Assembly (NCBI RefSeq): GCF_002813455.1
Contig: NZ_PHHE01000001.1
Location: forward strand, 6,417,001 to 6,481,000
DNA from: Pseudomonas baetica
Lineage (GTDB): Bacteria > Pseudomonadota > Gammaproteobacteria > Pseudomonadales > Pseudomonadaceae
Reading direction: 5' to 3'
Length of the DNA: 64,000 bases
Part shown: piece by piece, positions 19,734 to 28,673 of the stretch
Numbering within the stretch: the stretch's first letter is position 1
How the letters are laid out: every line of letters starts with the position of its first letter
Made by a program: the position numbers and the translations under genes
Notes under the pieces: generated by a model
Told to the model about the DNA's origin: nothing
The model's input: the letters and a program-made list of their open reading frames with translations, nothing else
Databases searched by the model: none

Positions 19734-19991
19734 ATGATGAATCTTGCACAGTTGCGCGCTCAGCTTGAGCACAGTTTTGCGCCGCTGGCGTGTGAGTGTC
19801 TGGTGGATGGGGATCATTCGCTGACGGTGAAGCTTTATCACCCGGTGTCGGGGCAGGTGGATCTGGTGATCAGCGGGTTGAAGCTCAATACGCTGCGTAC
19901 GCCGGAGTCGGTGGAGGCGTTGATTGAAGAGTTGCGGTATGAGTTGGAGAGTAACTCTTTGCGGTCTTCGACTGATGCTGACATGGCGTAG
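19734..19991 (+). CDS. DUF1652 protein
   Basis: Small soluble protein of 85 residues of the Pseudomonas DUF1652 family (AQLRAQLEHSFAPLACECLV, then SLTVKLYHPVSGQVDLVISGL). Function is unknown. Start at 19734 is preceded by AAAGGA about 9 bases upstream; a second ATG follows at once. A single REP follows the gene (about 19998-20025). Confidence 0.8.
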   Translation: MMNLAQLRAQLEHSFAPLACECLVDGDHSLTVKLYHPVSGQVDLVISGLKLNTLRTPESVEALIEELRYELESNSLRSSTDADMA

Positions 19992-20100
19992 ATCTCTGTG
20001 GCAGCCGGCTTGCCAGCGATGGCGTCGGTTTGGGCGATGGGGTTCCTGCTGATTGGGTACATATCCGTTGCTGCGGTAACGGCGGCTTAGGGTTCCGCCC

Positions 20101-21460
20101 GGGGGTGTCAGAAATTTTGTGTTCGGGCATAACATGAGTAAGAGGTGCATGTATGCCAACCAAAAAGAAACCCCTGCGTGACCTACCAAAAATCCCCAAG
20201 GAGCTGCTCGAAGAGTTCGGTGAGGGGCTGATTACCGCAGAGGCTATTGAAGACGCTTCTGCGGCCTTCAAGAAGGCCTTGATTGAGCGAGCATTGAGTG
20301 CCGAGCTCGGTCACCACCTGGGGTATCCGCCGGGCGCGCAGCGCCCAGAGGATGAAACCAACCAGCGCAATGGCAAAACGGGCAAGACGATTTTGACGGG
20401 GGATGGCCCGCTGCGGCTGGAGATTCCCCGTGATCGGGATGGCAGTTTTGCCCCCATTCTGATCCCCAAGCATGAGCGGCGTTACACCGGTTTTGATGAC
20501 AAGATCATCGCCATGTATGCCCGAGGCATGACCGTTCGAGAAATCCGCGCTTTCCTCTCTGAGCAATACGGGACGGACGTTTCCCATGACTTCATCAGCT
20601 CAGTCACGCACGAGGTGATGGAGGAAATTGGTGCGTGGCAACAGCGACCGCTTGAGCCGATGTACCCAGTCATTTTCTTCGATGCGCTGCGGGTCAAGAT
20701 CCGAGAAGAAGGCCTTGTCCGCAACAAGGCGATTTACTTGGCGCTGGGTGTTTTACCCGATGGAACGCGCGATATTCTTGGTATCTGGATCGAAAACACC
20801 GAGGGTGCGAAGTTCTGGATGAAGGTCTTCAACGACCTCAAGACCCGCGGCGTAGAGGACGTGCTGATCGCCGTGACTGACGGTCTCAAAGGCATGCCAG
20901 AGGCGCTAAGCGCAGTATTTCCGGCAACAACGCTGCAAACATGCATCGTCCACTTGATCCGCAACAGCCTCGATTACGCGGCGTGGGACAAGCGCCGTGA
21001 GCTGGCCAAGGCGCTAAAACCGATCTATCAAGCCATCAACGCAGAAGCGGCTGAGGAAGCACTGGATGCCTTTGAAAATGGCCCTTGGGGTAAGCAATAC
21101 CCAACGGTGGTGGCGGCCTGGAGACGAGCCTGGGATCGAGTGATTCCATTTTTTGTCTTCCCGCCTGCCATTCGAAAAGTGATCTATACGACCAACGCTA
21201 TCGAAAGCATCAACGCTCAGCTACGCAAGATCATCAAGACCCGGGGCCACTTCCCGACGGATGACGCAGCGACCAAGCTGATCTGGCTTGGGCTGCGTAA
21301 CATCACGGCAAACTGGGGCTCGGCGGCTCATGACTGGAAGAGTGCGATGAACCAATTTGCGATTCTGTACGGAGATCGATTTATCAGGCCGACCTGGTAA
21401 AACCCGGCCTGCCTGACGGCAGGCCATTACCGGCCCGCACACAAAAAATCTGACACTCTC
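20101..21460 (+). mobile_element. IS256-family insertion sequence, complete with target duplication
   Basis: 1360-bp element. Its ends are imperfect 28-bp inverted repeats: left begins GGGGGTGTCAGAAATTTTGT, right (reversed) GAGAGTGTCAGATTTTTTGT, with five mismatches. The 8-bp duplication TTCCGCCC flanks it at 20093-20100 and 21461-21468, right for the family. It sits at the edge of a dispersed GC-rich repeat. A clean duplication and intact transposase suggest recent, possibly active insertion. Confidence 0.92.
20153..21400 (+). CDS. IS256-family (mutator type) transposase
   Basis: DDE transposase of 415 residues, the family's usual length. Typical blocks are visible: the N-terminal region with ALSAELGHHLGYPPGAQRPE, VIFFDALRVKIREEGLVRNKAIYLALG (first catalytic Asp), LIAVTDGLKGMPEAL (second Asp), LQTCIVHLIRNSL and the C-terminal KVIYTTNAIESINAQLRK with the catalytic Glu. 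No frameshift or stop. It fills the element between its terminal repeats. Confidence 0.96.
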   Translation: MPTKKKPLRDLPKIPKELLEEFGEGLITAEAIEDASAAFKKALIERALSAELGHHLGYPPGAQRPEDETNQRNGKTGKTILTGDGPLRLEIPRDRDGSFAPILIPKHERRYTGFDDKIIAMYARGMTVREIRAFLSEQYGTDVSHDFISSVTHEVMEEIGAWQQRPLEPMYPVIFFDALRVKIREEGLVRNKAIYLALGVLPDGTRDILGIWIENTEGAKFWMKVFNDLKTRGVEDVLIAVTDGLKGMPEALSAVFPATTLQTCIVHLIRNSLDYAAWDKRRELAKALKPIYQAINAEAAEEALDAFENGPWGKQYPTVVAAWRRAWDRVIPFFVFPPAIRKVIYTTNAIESINAQLRKIIKTRGHFPTDDAATKLIWLGLRNITANWGSAAHDWKSAMNQFAILYGDRFIRPTW

Positions 21461-21740
21461 TTCCGCCCTGACGGCGGGTCACTTTTTCCAGACGCCGAAA
21501 AAGTAACCAAAAAGGCTTTACCCTGACGTTCGGCCCTCGCTTAGGCTCGGGTTCCTTCGCTACGGGATTGATCCGGGCGCATCGCCTCCGGTTTGCTGCG
21601 CTGCACCTCCTCTCGATGTGTTTGGCTGCGCCAAACGGTCGCTGCGCTCCCACCCCCGGATCAACCCCTCCACTCAGCCTGCCGACGGGCTCCGAGATCA
21701 AGATCAAGAGCGGTACTCGAGCTTGCGCTCATTGTGTTGA
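21461..21740. repeat. GC-rich dispersed intergenic repeat
   Basis: Non-coding stretch beginning TTCCGCCCTGACGGCGGGTC and holding a hairpin ACTTTTTC..GAAAAAGT followed by CGGCCCTCGCTTAGGCTCGG. I recognise it as a block common in Pseudomonas intergenic DNA and often mis-called as hypothetical genes. The IS256 element interrupts its left end. Confidence 0.5.
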
Positions 21741-21779
21741 GTGGGGCGGCATGCGCCGCGTGCGGGGTGTAGTCATTTT

Positions 21780-22960
21780 CTTGTGGGAGCTGGCTTGCCA
21801 GCGATGGCGGCCTGCCAGCCGACCAGTCTCTAACTGCCTTCACCCAATCCCACTGTGGGAGCGGGCTTGCTCGCGAAGGCGGCCTGACAGCCGACCAGTT
21901 TCTGACTGGCTGTATACGGTCCAATGGTGAGAGCTGGCTTGCCAGCGATGACACCCTCACAGCCAATCACTCTTCTTCTACACCCGGATCCAACTGTGGG
22001 AGCCGGCCAGCCTGCTGGCGATGGCGTGCTATCAGCCGCCGAGTCTCTGTGGGGTGTAAATCCATTCTGTGGGAGCTGGCTTGCCAGCGAAGGCGGCCTG
22101 ACAGCCGACCAGTTTCTGACTGGCTGTATACGGTCCAATGGTGAGAGCTGGCTTGCCAGCGATGACACCCTCACAGCCAATCACTCTTCTTCTACACCCG
22201 GATCCAACTGTGGGAGCCGGCCAGCCTGCTGGCGATGGCGTGCTATCAGCCGCCGAGTCTCTGTGGGGTGTAAATCCATTCTGTGGGAGCTGGCTTGCCA
22301 GCGAAGGCGGCCTGACAGCCGACCAGTTTCTGACTGGCTGTATACGGTCCAATGGTGAGAGCTGGCTTGCCAGCGATGACACCCTCACAGCCAATCACTC
22401 TTCTTCTACACCCGGATCCAACTGTGGGAGCCGGCCAGCCTGCTGGCGATGGCGTGCTATCAGCCGCCGAGTCTCTGTGGGGTGTAAATCCATTCTGTGG
22501 GAGCTGGCTTGCCAGCGAAGGCGGCCTGACAGCCGACCAGTTTCTGACTGGCTGTATACGGTCCAATGGTGAGAGCTGGCTTGCCAGCGATGACACTCTC
22601 ACAGCCAATCACTCTTCTTCTAATACACCCGGATCCACCTGTGGGAGCCAGCCTGCTGGCGATGGCGTGCTATCAGCCGCCGAGTCTCTGTGGGGTGTAA
22701 ATCCATTCTGTGGGAGCTGGCTTGCCAGCGAAGGCGGCCTGACAGCCGACCAGTTTCTGACTGGCTGTATACGGTCCAATGGTGAGAGCTGGCTTGCCAG
22801 CGATGACACCCTCACAGCCAATCACTCTTCTTCTACACCCGGATCCAACTGTGGGAGCCGGCCAGCCTGCTGGCGATGGCGTGCTATCAGCCGCCGAGTC
22901 TCTGTGGGATGTAAATCCATTCTGTGGGAGCGGGCTTGCTCGCGAAGGCGGCTGCCTGGT
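21780..22960. repeat. Tandem array of 214-bp units built from REP sequences
   Basis: The marker ctgtatacggtccaatggtg recurs at 21910, 22124, 22338, 22552 and 22765, giving five units with periods of 214, 214, 214 and 213 bases. Each unit has three REP palindromes: a degenerate gtgagagctggcttgccagc, gtgggagccggccagcctgc, and gtgggagctggcttgccagc. The first three units are almost identical; the fourth has small insertions and deletions. Open frames through the array (up to 218 codons, both strands) are repeats, not genes. Confidence 0.92.
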
Positions 22961-23122
22961 AACCAACTCCTGATTCCCAACGCAAAATCGACAGCCATAA
23001 CCCTCTGATGCGTCCGCTTTACTGGCACTTGCGAGGCCGTCGTCTATAAAGAATGAGTGGTCAGGTCTTCTGTGATCGGTTCGGTTGCGGGAGTGGGTCG
23101 TTCATTTACCGCGGGTCGTCCT

Positions 23123-23335
23123 ATGAACAATCTTGGGAAACGCGTGTTGCCGTTGGCTTTTTTTGCAGTTTTATTGGCCGGTTGTGCCAGTCCGCCGCCG
23201 CCTCCACCCGTAACGCCGCCTCCGCCGCCGGAACGTACTTGCCAGGTTCTCGAGAACACTGAGGTGTCTGGCGACAAGTATGTCGATGAGCAAGTGACTC
23301 GCCACATCACTACCACCCGTTGCGTCACTCAATAG
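23123..23335 (+). CDS. Small proline-rich lipoprotein
   Basis: 70-residue lipoprotein. The signal peptide MNNLGKRVLPLAFFAVLLAGC has a lipobox LLAGC, so Cys21 would be lipidated; a run of prolines (PPPPPPVTPPPPP) follows, then a short C-terminal domain with two cysteines (TCQVLENTE and TTRCVTQ) likely to form a disulphide. Function unknown. The frame is open to 23057, but only the ATG at 23123 places the signal peptide first. It overlaps the next gene if that begins at 23320. Confidence 0.75.
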   Translation: MNNLGKRVLPLAFFAVLLAGCASPPPPPPVTPPPPPERTCQVLENTEVSGDKYVDEQVTRHITTTRCVTQ

Positions 23336-23970
23336 CTGCGGCGGGGCGCAAGTCCCGGGTTGAGCGGATTGTGCTGGTGGCCGATCTGGTCGGCACGGCG
23401 GTGTTTGCCGTGGAAGGGGCCATTGCGGCGATGCGCAGTCAGCTCGACTTGCTCGGGGTGATGGTGATTGCGTTCATCGTCGCCCTTGGCGGTGGGGTCA
23501 CCCGCGATCTGTTGATTGGTGCTACGCCCCCCAATGCCGTGGCCGATTGGCGGTATCCGGCGCTGGCGTTTTTTATGGGTGGGTTGGCGTTTGTTTGCCA
23601 TGAGCAGGTGCTGGGTTGGTCCGGTTCGACGCTGATTGTGCTGGATGCGGCCGGTCTGGCGCTGTTCGCTGTGGCGGGGGCGCAGAAGGCGTTGAACTTC
23701 GGGATTACGCCGTTTGTGGCGATGCTGATGGGCACCATCACGGGCGTCGGTGGCGGGGTGATACGCGACATCGTGCTGGCGCGGATACCGGTGGTGTTGC
23801 AGGCGGATTTGTATGCGAGTTCAGCGTTTGTCGGCGCGGCGGTGTTGATTATCGCAAGGCGCTGCGGGGTGTCGCCGGTGGCGGCGGCGTTGCTGGCGGG
23901 GGCGGCATGTCTGGCCTTGCGATTGCTCTCGGTGCACTTTGGCTGGCAACTACCCAAAGTCATTGCCTGA
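23320..23970 (+). CDS. TRIC/UPF0126 family membrane protein (YicG-like)
   Basis: Inner-membrane protein of up to 216 residues with about seven helices, in two repeated halves, each with a glycine-rich turn: ALGGGVTRDLLIG and GVGGGVIRDIVLA. This duplicated GGG(V)xRD pattern is diagnostic of the trimeric cation channel/UPF0126 family. The TTG at 23320 overlaps the lipoprotein gene; a GTG at 23371 starts just before helix 1 and may be the real start. Confidence 0.85.
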   Translation: MRHSIAAAGRKSRVERIVLVADLVGTAVFAVEGAIAAMRSQLDLLGVMVIAFIVALGGGVTRDLLIGATPPNAVADWRYPALAFFMGGLAFVCHEQVLGWSGSTLIVLDAAGLALFAVAGAQKALNFGITPFVAMLMGTITGVGGGVIRDIVLARIPVVLQADLYASSAFVGAAVLIIARRCGVSPVAAALLAGAACLALRLLSVHFGWQLPKVIA

Positions 23971-23976
23971 TCCTAT

Positions 23977-24008
23977 CCCTGTAGGAGCCTTCGGCAGCTC
24001 CTACAGGG
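23977..24008. terminator. Bidirectional hairpin between convergent genes
   Basis: A perfect 12-bp stem CCCTGTAGGAGC / GCTCCTACAGGG with an 8-base loop sits between the convergent TRIC and SDR genes. It belongs to the gtaggagc repeat family and has no T-run, so its terminator role is inferred. Confidence 0.55.
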
Positions 24009-24024
24009 GATCAGAAATCACGGA

Positions 24025-24792
24025 TCAGGACAGGAACCCCCCGTCCACATTCAGCGAAACCCCGGTGGTGTAGCTCGACGCATCACTGGCCAGATACAAC
24101 ACAGCCCCGGCCATTTCACTCGGATCGGCCACGCGCTTGAGCGGGATCTGCGTCAGCGCTTGCTTGAGGATCGCATCGTTCTTGACCAGCGCCGAAGCGA
24201 ACTTGGTGTCGGTCAGGCCTGGCAGCAGGGCGTTGCAGCGGATGCCGAACTGCGCGCATTCCTTGGCGAAGACCTTGGTCATGTTGATCACCGCCGCCTT
24301 GGTCACCGAGTAGATGCCCTGGAAGATGCCCGGCGAAATGCCGTTGATCGACGCGACGTTGATGATGCTGCCGCCACCGTTTTCGCGCATCAGCTTGCCG
24401 GCTTCCACCGACATGAAGAAATAGCCGCGAATGTTCACGTCGACGGTCTTCTGGAAAGCGCCGAGGTCGGTATCCAGCACGTTGCAGAACTGCGGGTTGG
24501 TCGCGGCGTTGTTGACCAGGATGTCGAGACGGCCGAACTGTTCCTTGATGCCGGCAAAGACCTGGCTGATCTGCTCCATTTCACCGATGTGGCAAGCGAC
24601 CGCAGTGGCCTTGCCGCCGGCGGCGACGATGGCGTCGGCGACGTGCTGGCAGCCGTCGAGTTTGCGGCTCGAGACGATCACATGCGCGCCTTGTTGGGCC
24701 AGCAGTTTGGCGATGGCTTCACCGATGCCACGGCTGGCGCCGGAAACGAAAGCGATCTTGCCGTCGAGGTCGAACAACTGAGTCTTGGACAT
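24025..24792 (-). CDS. SDR-family oxidoreductase
   Basis: Short-chain dehydrogenase/reductase of 255 residues. The NAD(P) motif is VSGASRGIGEAIA (residues about 14-26), NNAAT near 90, the catalytic Ser in INVASING, and Tyr-x3-Lys in YSVTKAAV near 155-162. A C-terminal YTTGVSLNVDGGFLS end is classic for the family. It lies 22 bases after the phosphotransferase gene on the same strand, a pairing also seen around acyl-CoA metabolism. Substrate unknown. Confidence 0.9.
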   Translation of the reverse strand: MSKTQLFDLDGKIAFVSGASRGIGEAIAKLLAQQGAHVIVSSRKLDGCQHVADAIVAAGGKATAVACHIGEMEQISQVFAGIKEQFGRLDILVNNAATNPQFCNVLDTDLGAFQKTVDVNIRGYFFMSVEAGKLMRENGGGSIINVASINGISPGIFQGIYSVTKAAVINMTKVFAKECAQFGIRCNALLPGLTDTKFASALVKNDAILKQALTQIPLKRVADPSEMAGAVLYLASDASSYTTGVSLNVDGGFLS

Positions 24793-24814
24793 AAGGGTTC
24801 CTTGGTGTGGGCCG

Positions 24815-25882
24815 TCAGAGGCTCGATTTCGCAATGACCTGCAAGCTCATCTGCTCCAGCAGTTTGTTCATGTGAATGAACTGCGCGAAGCGTTTGTCCT
24901 GGGTCTGGCCATGGTAGAAGCGGTAGTAGATCTGCTGCACGATGCCGGCCAGGCGGAACAGGCCGTAGGTGTAGTAGAAGTCGAAGTTATCGATCTGAAT
25001 GCCCGAACGCTCGGCGTAGTAGTCGACGAATTCGCGGCGGGTGAGCATGCCCGGTGCGTGGCTTGGCTGGCGGCGCATCAGTTGCACCGGCGCCGGGTCG
25101 CCGGCTTCGATCCAGTAGGCGAGGGTGTTGCCCAGGTCCATCAGCGGATCGCCGAGGGTGGTCAGTTCCCAGTCGAGCACGCCGATGATCTGCATCGGGT
25201 TGTCCGGGTCGAGTATGACGTTATCGAAACGGTAGTCGTTGTGGACGATGCTGGAGGTCGGGTGGTCAGCCGGCATCTTGTCGTTGAGCCAGGTTTTGAC
25301 CGCTTCCCAGTGTGGCGCGTCCGGGGTGAGGGCCTTTTCATAGCGCTCGCTCCAGCCTTTGATCTGGCGGGCGACGTAACCTTGCGGCTTGCCCAGATCG
25401 CCGAGGCCACAGGCTTCATAGTCAACGCGGTGCAGTTCGACGAAGCGGTCGATGAAGCTCTTGCACAGCGCTTCGGTTTTCGCCGAATCAAGGCCAAGTT
25501 CCGGTGGCAGTTCCGAGCGCAGGATGATCCCCTTGACTCGTTCCATCACGTAGAACTCGGCGCCGATCACCGCTTCGTCGGTGCAGTGCACGTAGGCTTT
25601 CGGGCAATACGGGAAGCCGTCGCGCAGCTGATTGAGAATGCGGAATTCGCGGCCCATGTCGTGGGCGGATTTGGCCTTGTGGCCGAATGGCGGCCGGCGC
25701 AGGACGAACTCCTGTTCCGGGTACTCAAGAAGGTAAGTCAGGTTCGACGCGCCGCCGGGAAACTGGCTGATCGCAGGCAAGCCGGTCAGGCCCGGAATAT
25801 GGGCCTTGAGGTATGGATCAATCAGGCTGGCATCGAGTTCTTCGCCAGAGCGGATACGGGTGGACTGGTCAGTAAGCGCCAT
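24815..25882 (-). CDS. Phosphotransferase (ACAD10/11-like aminoglycoside phosphotransferase fold)
   Basis: Kinase-like protein of 355 residues. The APH fold is shown by FPGGASNLTYLLEYPEQEFVLRR (nucleotide loop and lysine/arginine region), the catalytic loop IVHNDYRFDNVILDP near residue 210, and the metal-binding IGVLDWELTTLGDPLMDLG near 235. Bacterial relatives are thought to phosphorylate 4-hydroxyacyl-CoAs, working with dehydrogenases; the adjacent SDR fits this, but the role is inferred. Confidence 0.87.
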   Translation of the reverse strand: MALTDQSTRIRSGEELDASLIDPYLKAHIPGLTGLPAISQFPGGASNLTYLLEYPEQEFVLRRPPFGHKAKSAHDMGREFRILNQLRDGFPYCPKAYVHCTDEAVIGAEFYVMERVKGIILRSELPPELGLDSAKTEALCKSFIDRFVELHRVDYEACGLGDLGKPQGYVARQIKGWSERYEKALTPDAPHWEAVKTWLNDKMPADHPTSSIVHNDYRFDNVILDPDNPMQIIGVLDWELTTLGDPLMDLGNTLAYWIEAGDPAPVQLMRRQPSHAPGMLTRREFVDYYAERSGIQIDNFDFYYTYGLFRLAGIVQQIYYRFYHGQTQDKRFAQFIHMNKLLEQMSLQVIAKSSL

Positions 25883-26045
25883 GCTTATCCCTTCTGCTTA
25901 TTTTGGAGGCCAGACATCATTGGCTAATCTAATGGCGCGCCGGGTCGGCCACAAGCGCGCTGCGGTCTTATAGGTTAGCGTGTTGCCCGATAATCACCTG
26001 TGGGAATGTGCAGGGCGGGGTGGGTCAATGGCGGCGCGTGATCCT

Positions 26046-27014
26046 CTAATGCACGCGTTGATTGCTGATTTTCGGCGGCAACTGAATCGGCGTCAGTACT
26101 GGCTGCCCGGAGAAGAATGCCACAAGGTTTTTCCCCACCAGCTCCACGGTGCCTTGGGTGGCTTCCGGTGACAGACCGGCGACGTGCGGGGTTAGTAGCA
26201 CGTTGCTCAGGGCTTTCAACGCATCCGGTACTTGCGGTTCATGGTCGAACACATCCAGCGCGGCGCCGGCAATGCGCCGTTGTTCAAGGGCGGTGATCAG
26301 ATCCGCCGTGGCGATCACACTGGCCCGGGCGATATTGACGATAAAACCTTTAGGGCCCAGCGCGTCGAGCACAGGACGGGTCACCAGATGCTGTGTGCCG
26401 ATCCCGCCCGGCGTGGCGACGATGAGGAAATCGGACGCCCGCGCCAGTTCGGTCGGGGTTGAGCAAAACGCGTAGGGCACGTCGCTGCGCACCTGACGGC
26501 TGTGATAGCTGATGTGCATGTCGAAGCCGAGGTGGGCACGTTTGGCGATCGCCAGGCCCACTGCACCCAAGCCAAGAATCCCAAGACGTTTGCCGGCCAG
26601 AGACGGGCGCATGATCTTCGGCCATTCTCCTCGGCGCACGGCGGCGTCGCAGCGCGGAATATCGCGCACCAATGCCAGCAGCATGGCCATCGCATGGTCA
26701 GCCACCGACGAGGCGTTGACCCCGGCGCCGTTGGTCACGGTGATCCCGCGATCGCTGGCGGCTTGCAGGTCGACATGCTCGTAACCGGCACCGATCACCG
26801 TGATGATCTTCAGCGCGGGCAGGGTGGCGATTTCCTCGGCAGTCAGGCCAAGCGGGCCACGGGTCAGAACGGCGTCGATACGTGGGCCATGGGTGGCGAT
26901 GGCTTGGGCGCGTTCGGCAGGTGTCGGCGCGAGGATCAGGTGAAAGCCCTGATGCTCCAGAATCGGTAAATAGTCATTGATGGTTTCAACCAGTACCAGA
27001 ACGGTGGCGGGCAT
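26046..27014 (-). CDS. D-isomer-specific 2-hydroxyacid dehydrogenase
   Basis: NAD(P)-dependent dehydrogenase of 322 residues, close to hydroxypyruvate/glyoxylate reductases. Visible are VIGAGYEHVDLQAA, GVNASSVADHAMAM, the Rossmann fold GKRLGILGLGAVGLAIAKRA (about 142-161), the arginine in NIARASVI, and LDVFDHEPQVPDAL with the Glu, and the catalytic His in LTPHVAGLSPEA. Start chosen at 27014, which has AGGAG about 8 bases upstream; the frame continues farther without support. Confidence 0.9.
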   Translation of the reverse strand: MPATVLVLVETINDYLPILEHQGFHLILAPTPAERAQAIATHGPRIDAVLTRGPLGLTAEEIATLPALKIITVIGAGYEHVDLQAASDRGITVTNGAGVNASSVADHAMAMLLALVRDIPRCDAAVRRGEWPKIMRPSLAGKRLGILGLGAVGLAIAKRAHLGFDMHISYHSRQVRSDVPYAFCSTPTELARASDFLIVATPGGIGTQHLVTRPVLDALGPKGFIVNIARASVIATADLITALEQRRIAGAALDVFDHEPQVPDALKALSNVLLTPHVAGLSPEATQGTVELVGKNLVAFFSGQPVLTPIQLPPKISNQRVH

Positions 27015-27187
27015 TGCGCGGCTCCTGAGATCGTTAGTGGTTCGGTCGCGAAAGTCGTAGCAGAGTGCTGATTCCAGAGCGCTTTGGCAATGGTTGGGCG
27101 CTGCCCCGTTCCTGCCAGTGTAGGAGCTGAAACGGGGCATGCGCGGGCGCTTCGTCAGAAGGTCTTTGCGGAGACGGGCTTAGCGGA

Positions 27188-27571
27188 TCAAGTGACGTAC
27201 TGCGCGACGCCGTTGCCAAATGACCAGTTCTCTTTTTTCACTTCTACCAGATTGATGAACACGTCCTCCAGGCGCACCGCCAGTTGCGTGTGCAGACTTT
27301 CGGCGATGGTTTTGAACAGCAGTTGTTTCTTCTCCACCGTGCGTCCTTCGCTGATGGTGATCTGGATGAATACGACGCCGTCAGTGCGCGGGATGCCGAG
27401 GTATTGCGGGTCGTAGATCAAGTGCTGGCTGTCGTGTTCGGTAAGGACCTGGAAGTTGTCATGTGCGGGAACATCAATCGAACTGCGCAGGGCGTCGTAG
27501 ATGAGTTCACCAACGTGTCTGGCGAAGGCGGGATCGGGGTTTTTCCTGATGTCGACGCGAACGAGGGGCAT
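27188..27571 (-). CDS. Tautomerase-superfamily protein
   Basis: 127-residue protein of the tautomerase/MIF fold. The first residue after Met is Pro (MPLVRVDIRKN), the catalytic base of the superfamily, so the start at 27571 is well fixed even though the frame extends to 27766. Two beta-alpha-beta units are suggested (PLVRVDI and TDGVVFIQITISEG). The ending YVT is unremarkable. Physiological substrate unknown. Confidence 0.85.
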   Translation of the reverse strand: MPLVRVDIRKNPDPAFARHVGELIYDALRSSIDVPAHDNFQVLTEHDSQHLIYDPQYLGIPRTDGVVFIQITISEGRTVEKKQLLFKTIAESLHTQLAVRLEDVFINLVEVKKENWSFGNGVAQYVT

Positions 27572-27649
27572 GGGCGGGGACTCTATGGGGGCAGGGGACT
27601 CATTCACGCTAGACCATTTGGCCCGGATTTGATGCATCCGGTACCTGGA

Positions 27650-27755
27650 CGGCCGCCATCGCTGGCAAGCCAGCTCCCACAGGGATTGGTGATGGGTCAC
27701 GATTGTGTGAACAGCGCATGACCCTGTGGGAGCGGGCTTGCCCGCGAAGAGGCCG
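27650..27755. repeat. Two REP sequences
   Basis: gctggcaagccagctcccac (27660-27679) and gtgggagcgggcttgcccgc (27726-27745) face each other. The gap continues to 28001 without a recognisable gene: short frames exist but none has a ribosome site and a conserved look. Confidence 0.75.
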
Positions 27756-28001
27756 GCGGCCTTCACACAGCCCTTTTTTTACCTGCAACCTGTCAGGTGA
27801 TTCGCCAGCTTCTGTGGCTGATAAACGCGATTTGCCGCGTCCGTTTAAAGACACTCGAAGTTACGCGCCAATGCCCACAAATTCTTGCGCCGTTGCCTAC
27901 GAAAACGCCGGATTCATCTGCTATCTGGCAGGTGCTGAATACGGAACTATGAAGGGAACAAAGCAGCCGCGGCAGTCGCTGCCAACAGCCAAGGAAGGCG
28001 C

Positions 28002-28196
28002 ATGCTTCAGAATGATAGGGAAAATCTGGAACTCGAGAGGCTCCAAAATGAAACGAGCAAACTGATCGCCGAAAGAAAAAAGCTTCTGGCGCAAGCAAAA
28101 AAGCTAAACAGGGAAACGAATTTATACCCGCTCGCATTAGTAGGAGGTCTAGTGACTGCAATCGCTGCAGTAACAGGTGTTTTTTTCAAGTTTTGA
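28002..28196 (+). CDS. Small coiled-coil membrane protein (64 residues)
   Basis: The N-terminal 40 residues form a charged helix or coiled coil (ENLELERLQNETSKLIAERK, then LLAQAKKLNRE), followed by one C-terminal membrane helix (LYPLALVGGLVTAIAAVTGV) and FFKF. A strong AAGGAAGG ribosome site precedes the ATG. I do not know a function. Together with the gene at 28249 it forms a pair with the same layout, soluble helix then single membrane helix, suggesting partner proteins. Confidence 0.7.
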   Translation: MLQNDRENLELERLQNETSKLIAERKKLLAQAKKLNRETNLYPLALVGGLVTAIAAVTGVFFKF

Positions 28197-28248
28197 GTGT
28201 TCACGTTTCATCACAGTCAGACCCATGACCTAAAAAGGAAAATCAAAT

Positions 28249-28419
28249 ATGAGCACCTATGACCGCAAGGCCAGAATGGAAGCACTGGAACGAGAGCACG
28301 ATGAGTGGGAGGAAAGAATGCACCTCAAGAACAAGGGCGATATGTACCCAATCTGGACGATGCTAGCGTTCGGCATCTTTTGCATGTCACTTGGATTCAT
28401 CCTGGCTCGATCAATCTGA
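28249..28419 (+). CDS. Small single-helix membrane protein (56 residues)
   Basis: Too short for usual gene callers: 56 residues beginning MSTYDRKARMEALEREHDEW, a highly charged helix, followed by one membrane helix (YPIWTMLAFGIFCMSLGFIL) ending ARSI. An AAAAGGA ribosome site lies 11 bases upstream. It follows the similar 64-residue gene by 52 bases and is probably co-transcribed. Function unknown. Confidence 0.65.
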   Translation: MSTYDRKARMEALEREHDEWEERMHLKNKGDMYPIWTMLAFGIFCMSLGFILARSI

Positions 28420-28673
28420 CCAAGTCCTGCCGACTGCATCAGGCGCTGTAACTTGCCAGAAAACGACACACTGCGTACCCGTCACCGACAGCTATTTTCC
28501 CAAAAACGACACTCCTCTAAACTGCTCCGCACAACCACTCCTCAGCTAAGTCTTTGCTTCTGCTCATTTATCGCGGAGAATCGCGCCCCTGTTTCGGCCG
28601 GAGCATGTCTGTCGGTTTTTTCCGACGCGTCCTGACCGAGTGGCAAGTGACCGGAATGCGGAGATCCGACCGG

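Noticed and set aside
20097..20104. Placing the IS256 edge at GTGTCAG (20105)
   Set aside because: The flanking 8 bases then do not match; moving both ends out by four bases gives the TTCCGCCC duplication.
21924..23008. Serial open frames of 144-218 codons in the REP array
   Set aside because: They are frames through a 214-bp tandem repeat, identical copy to copy and open on both strands.
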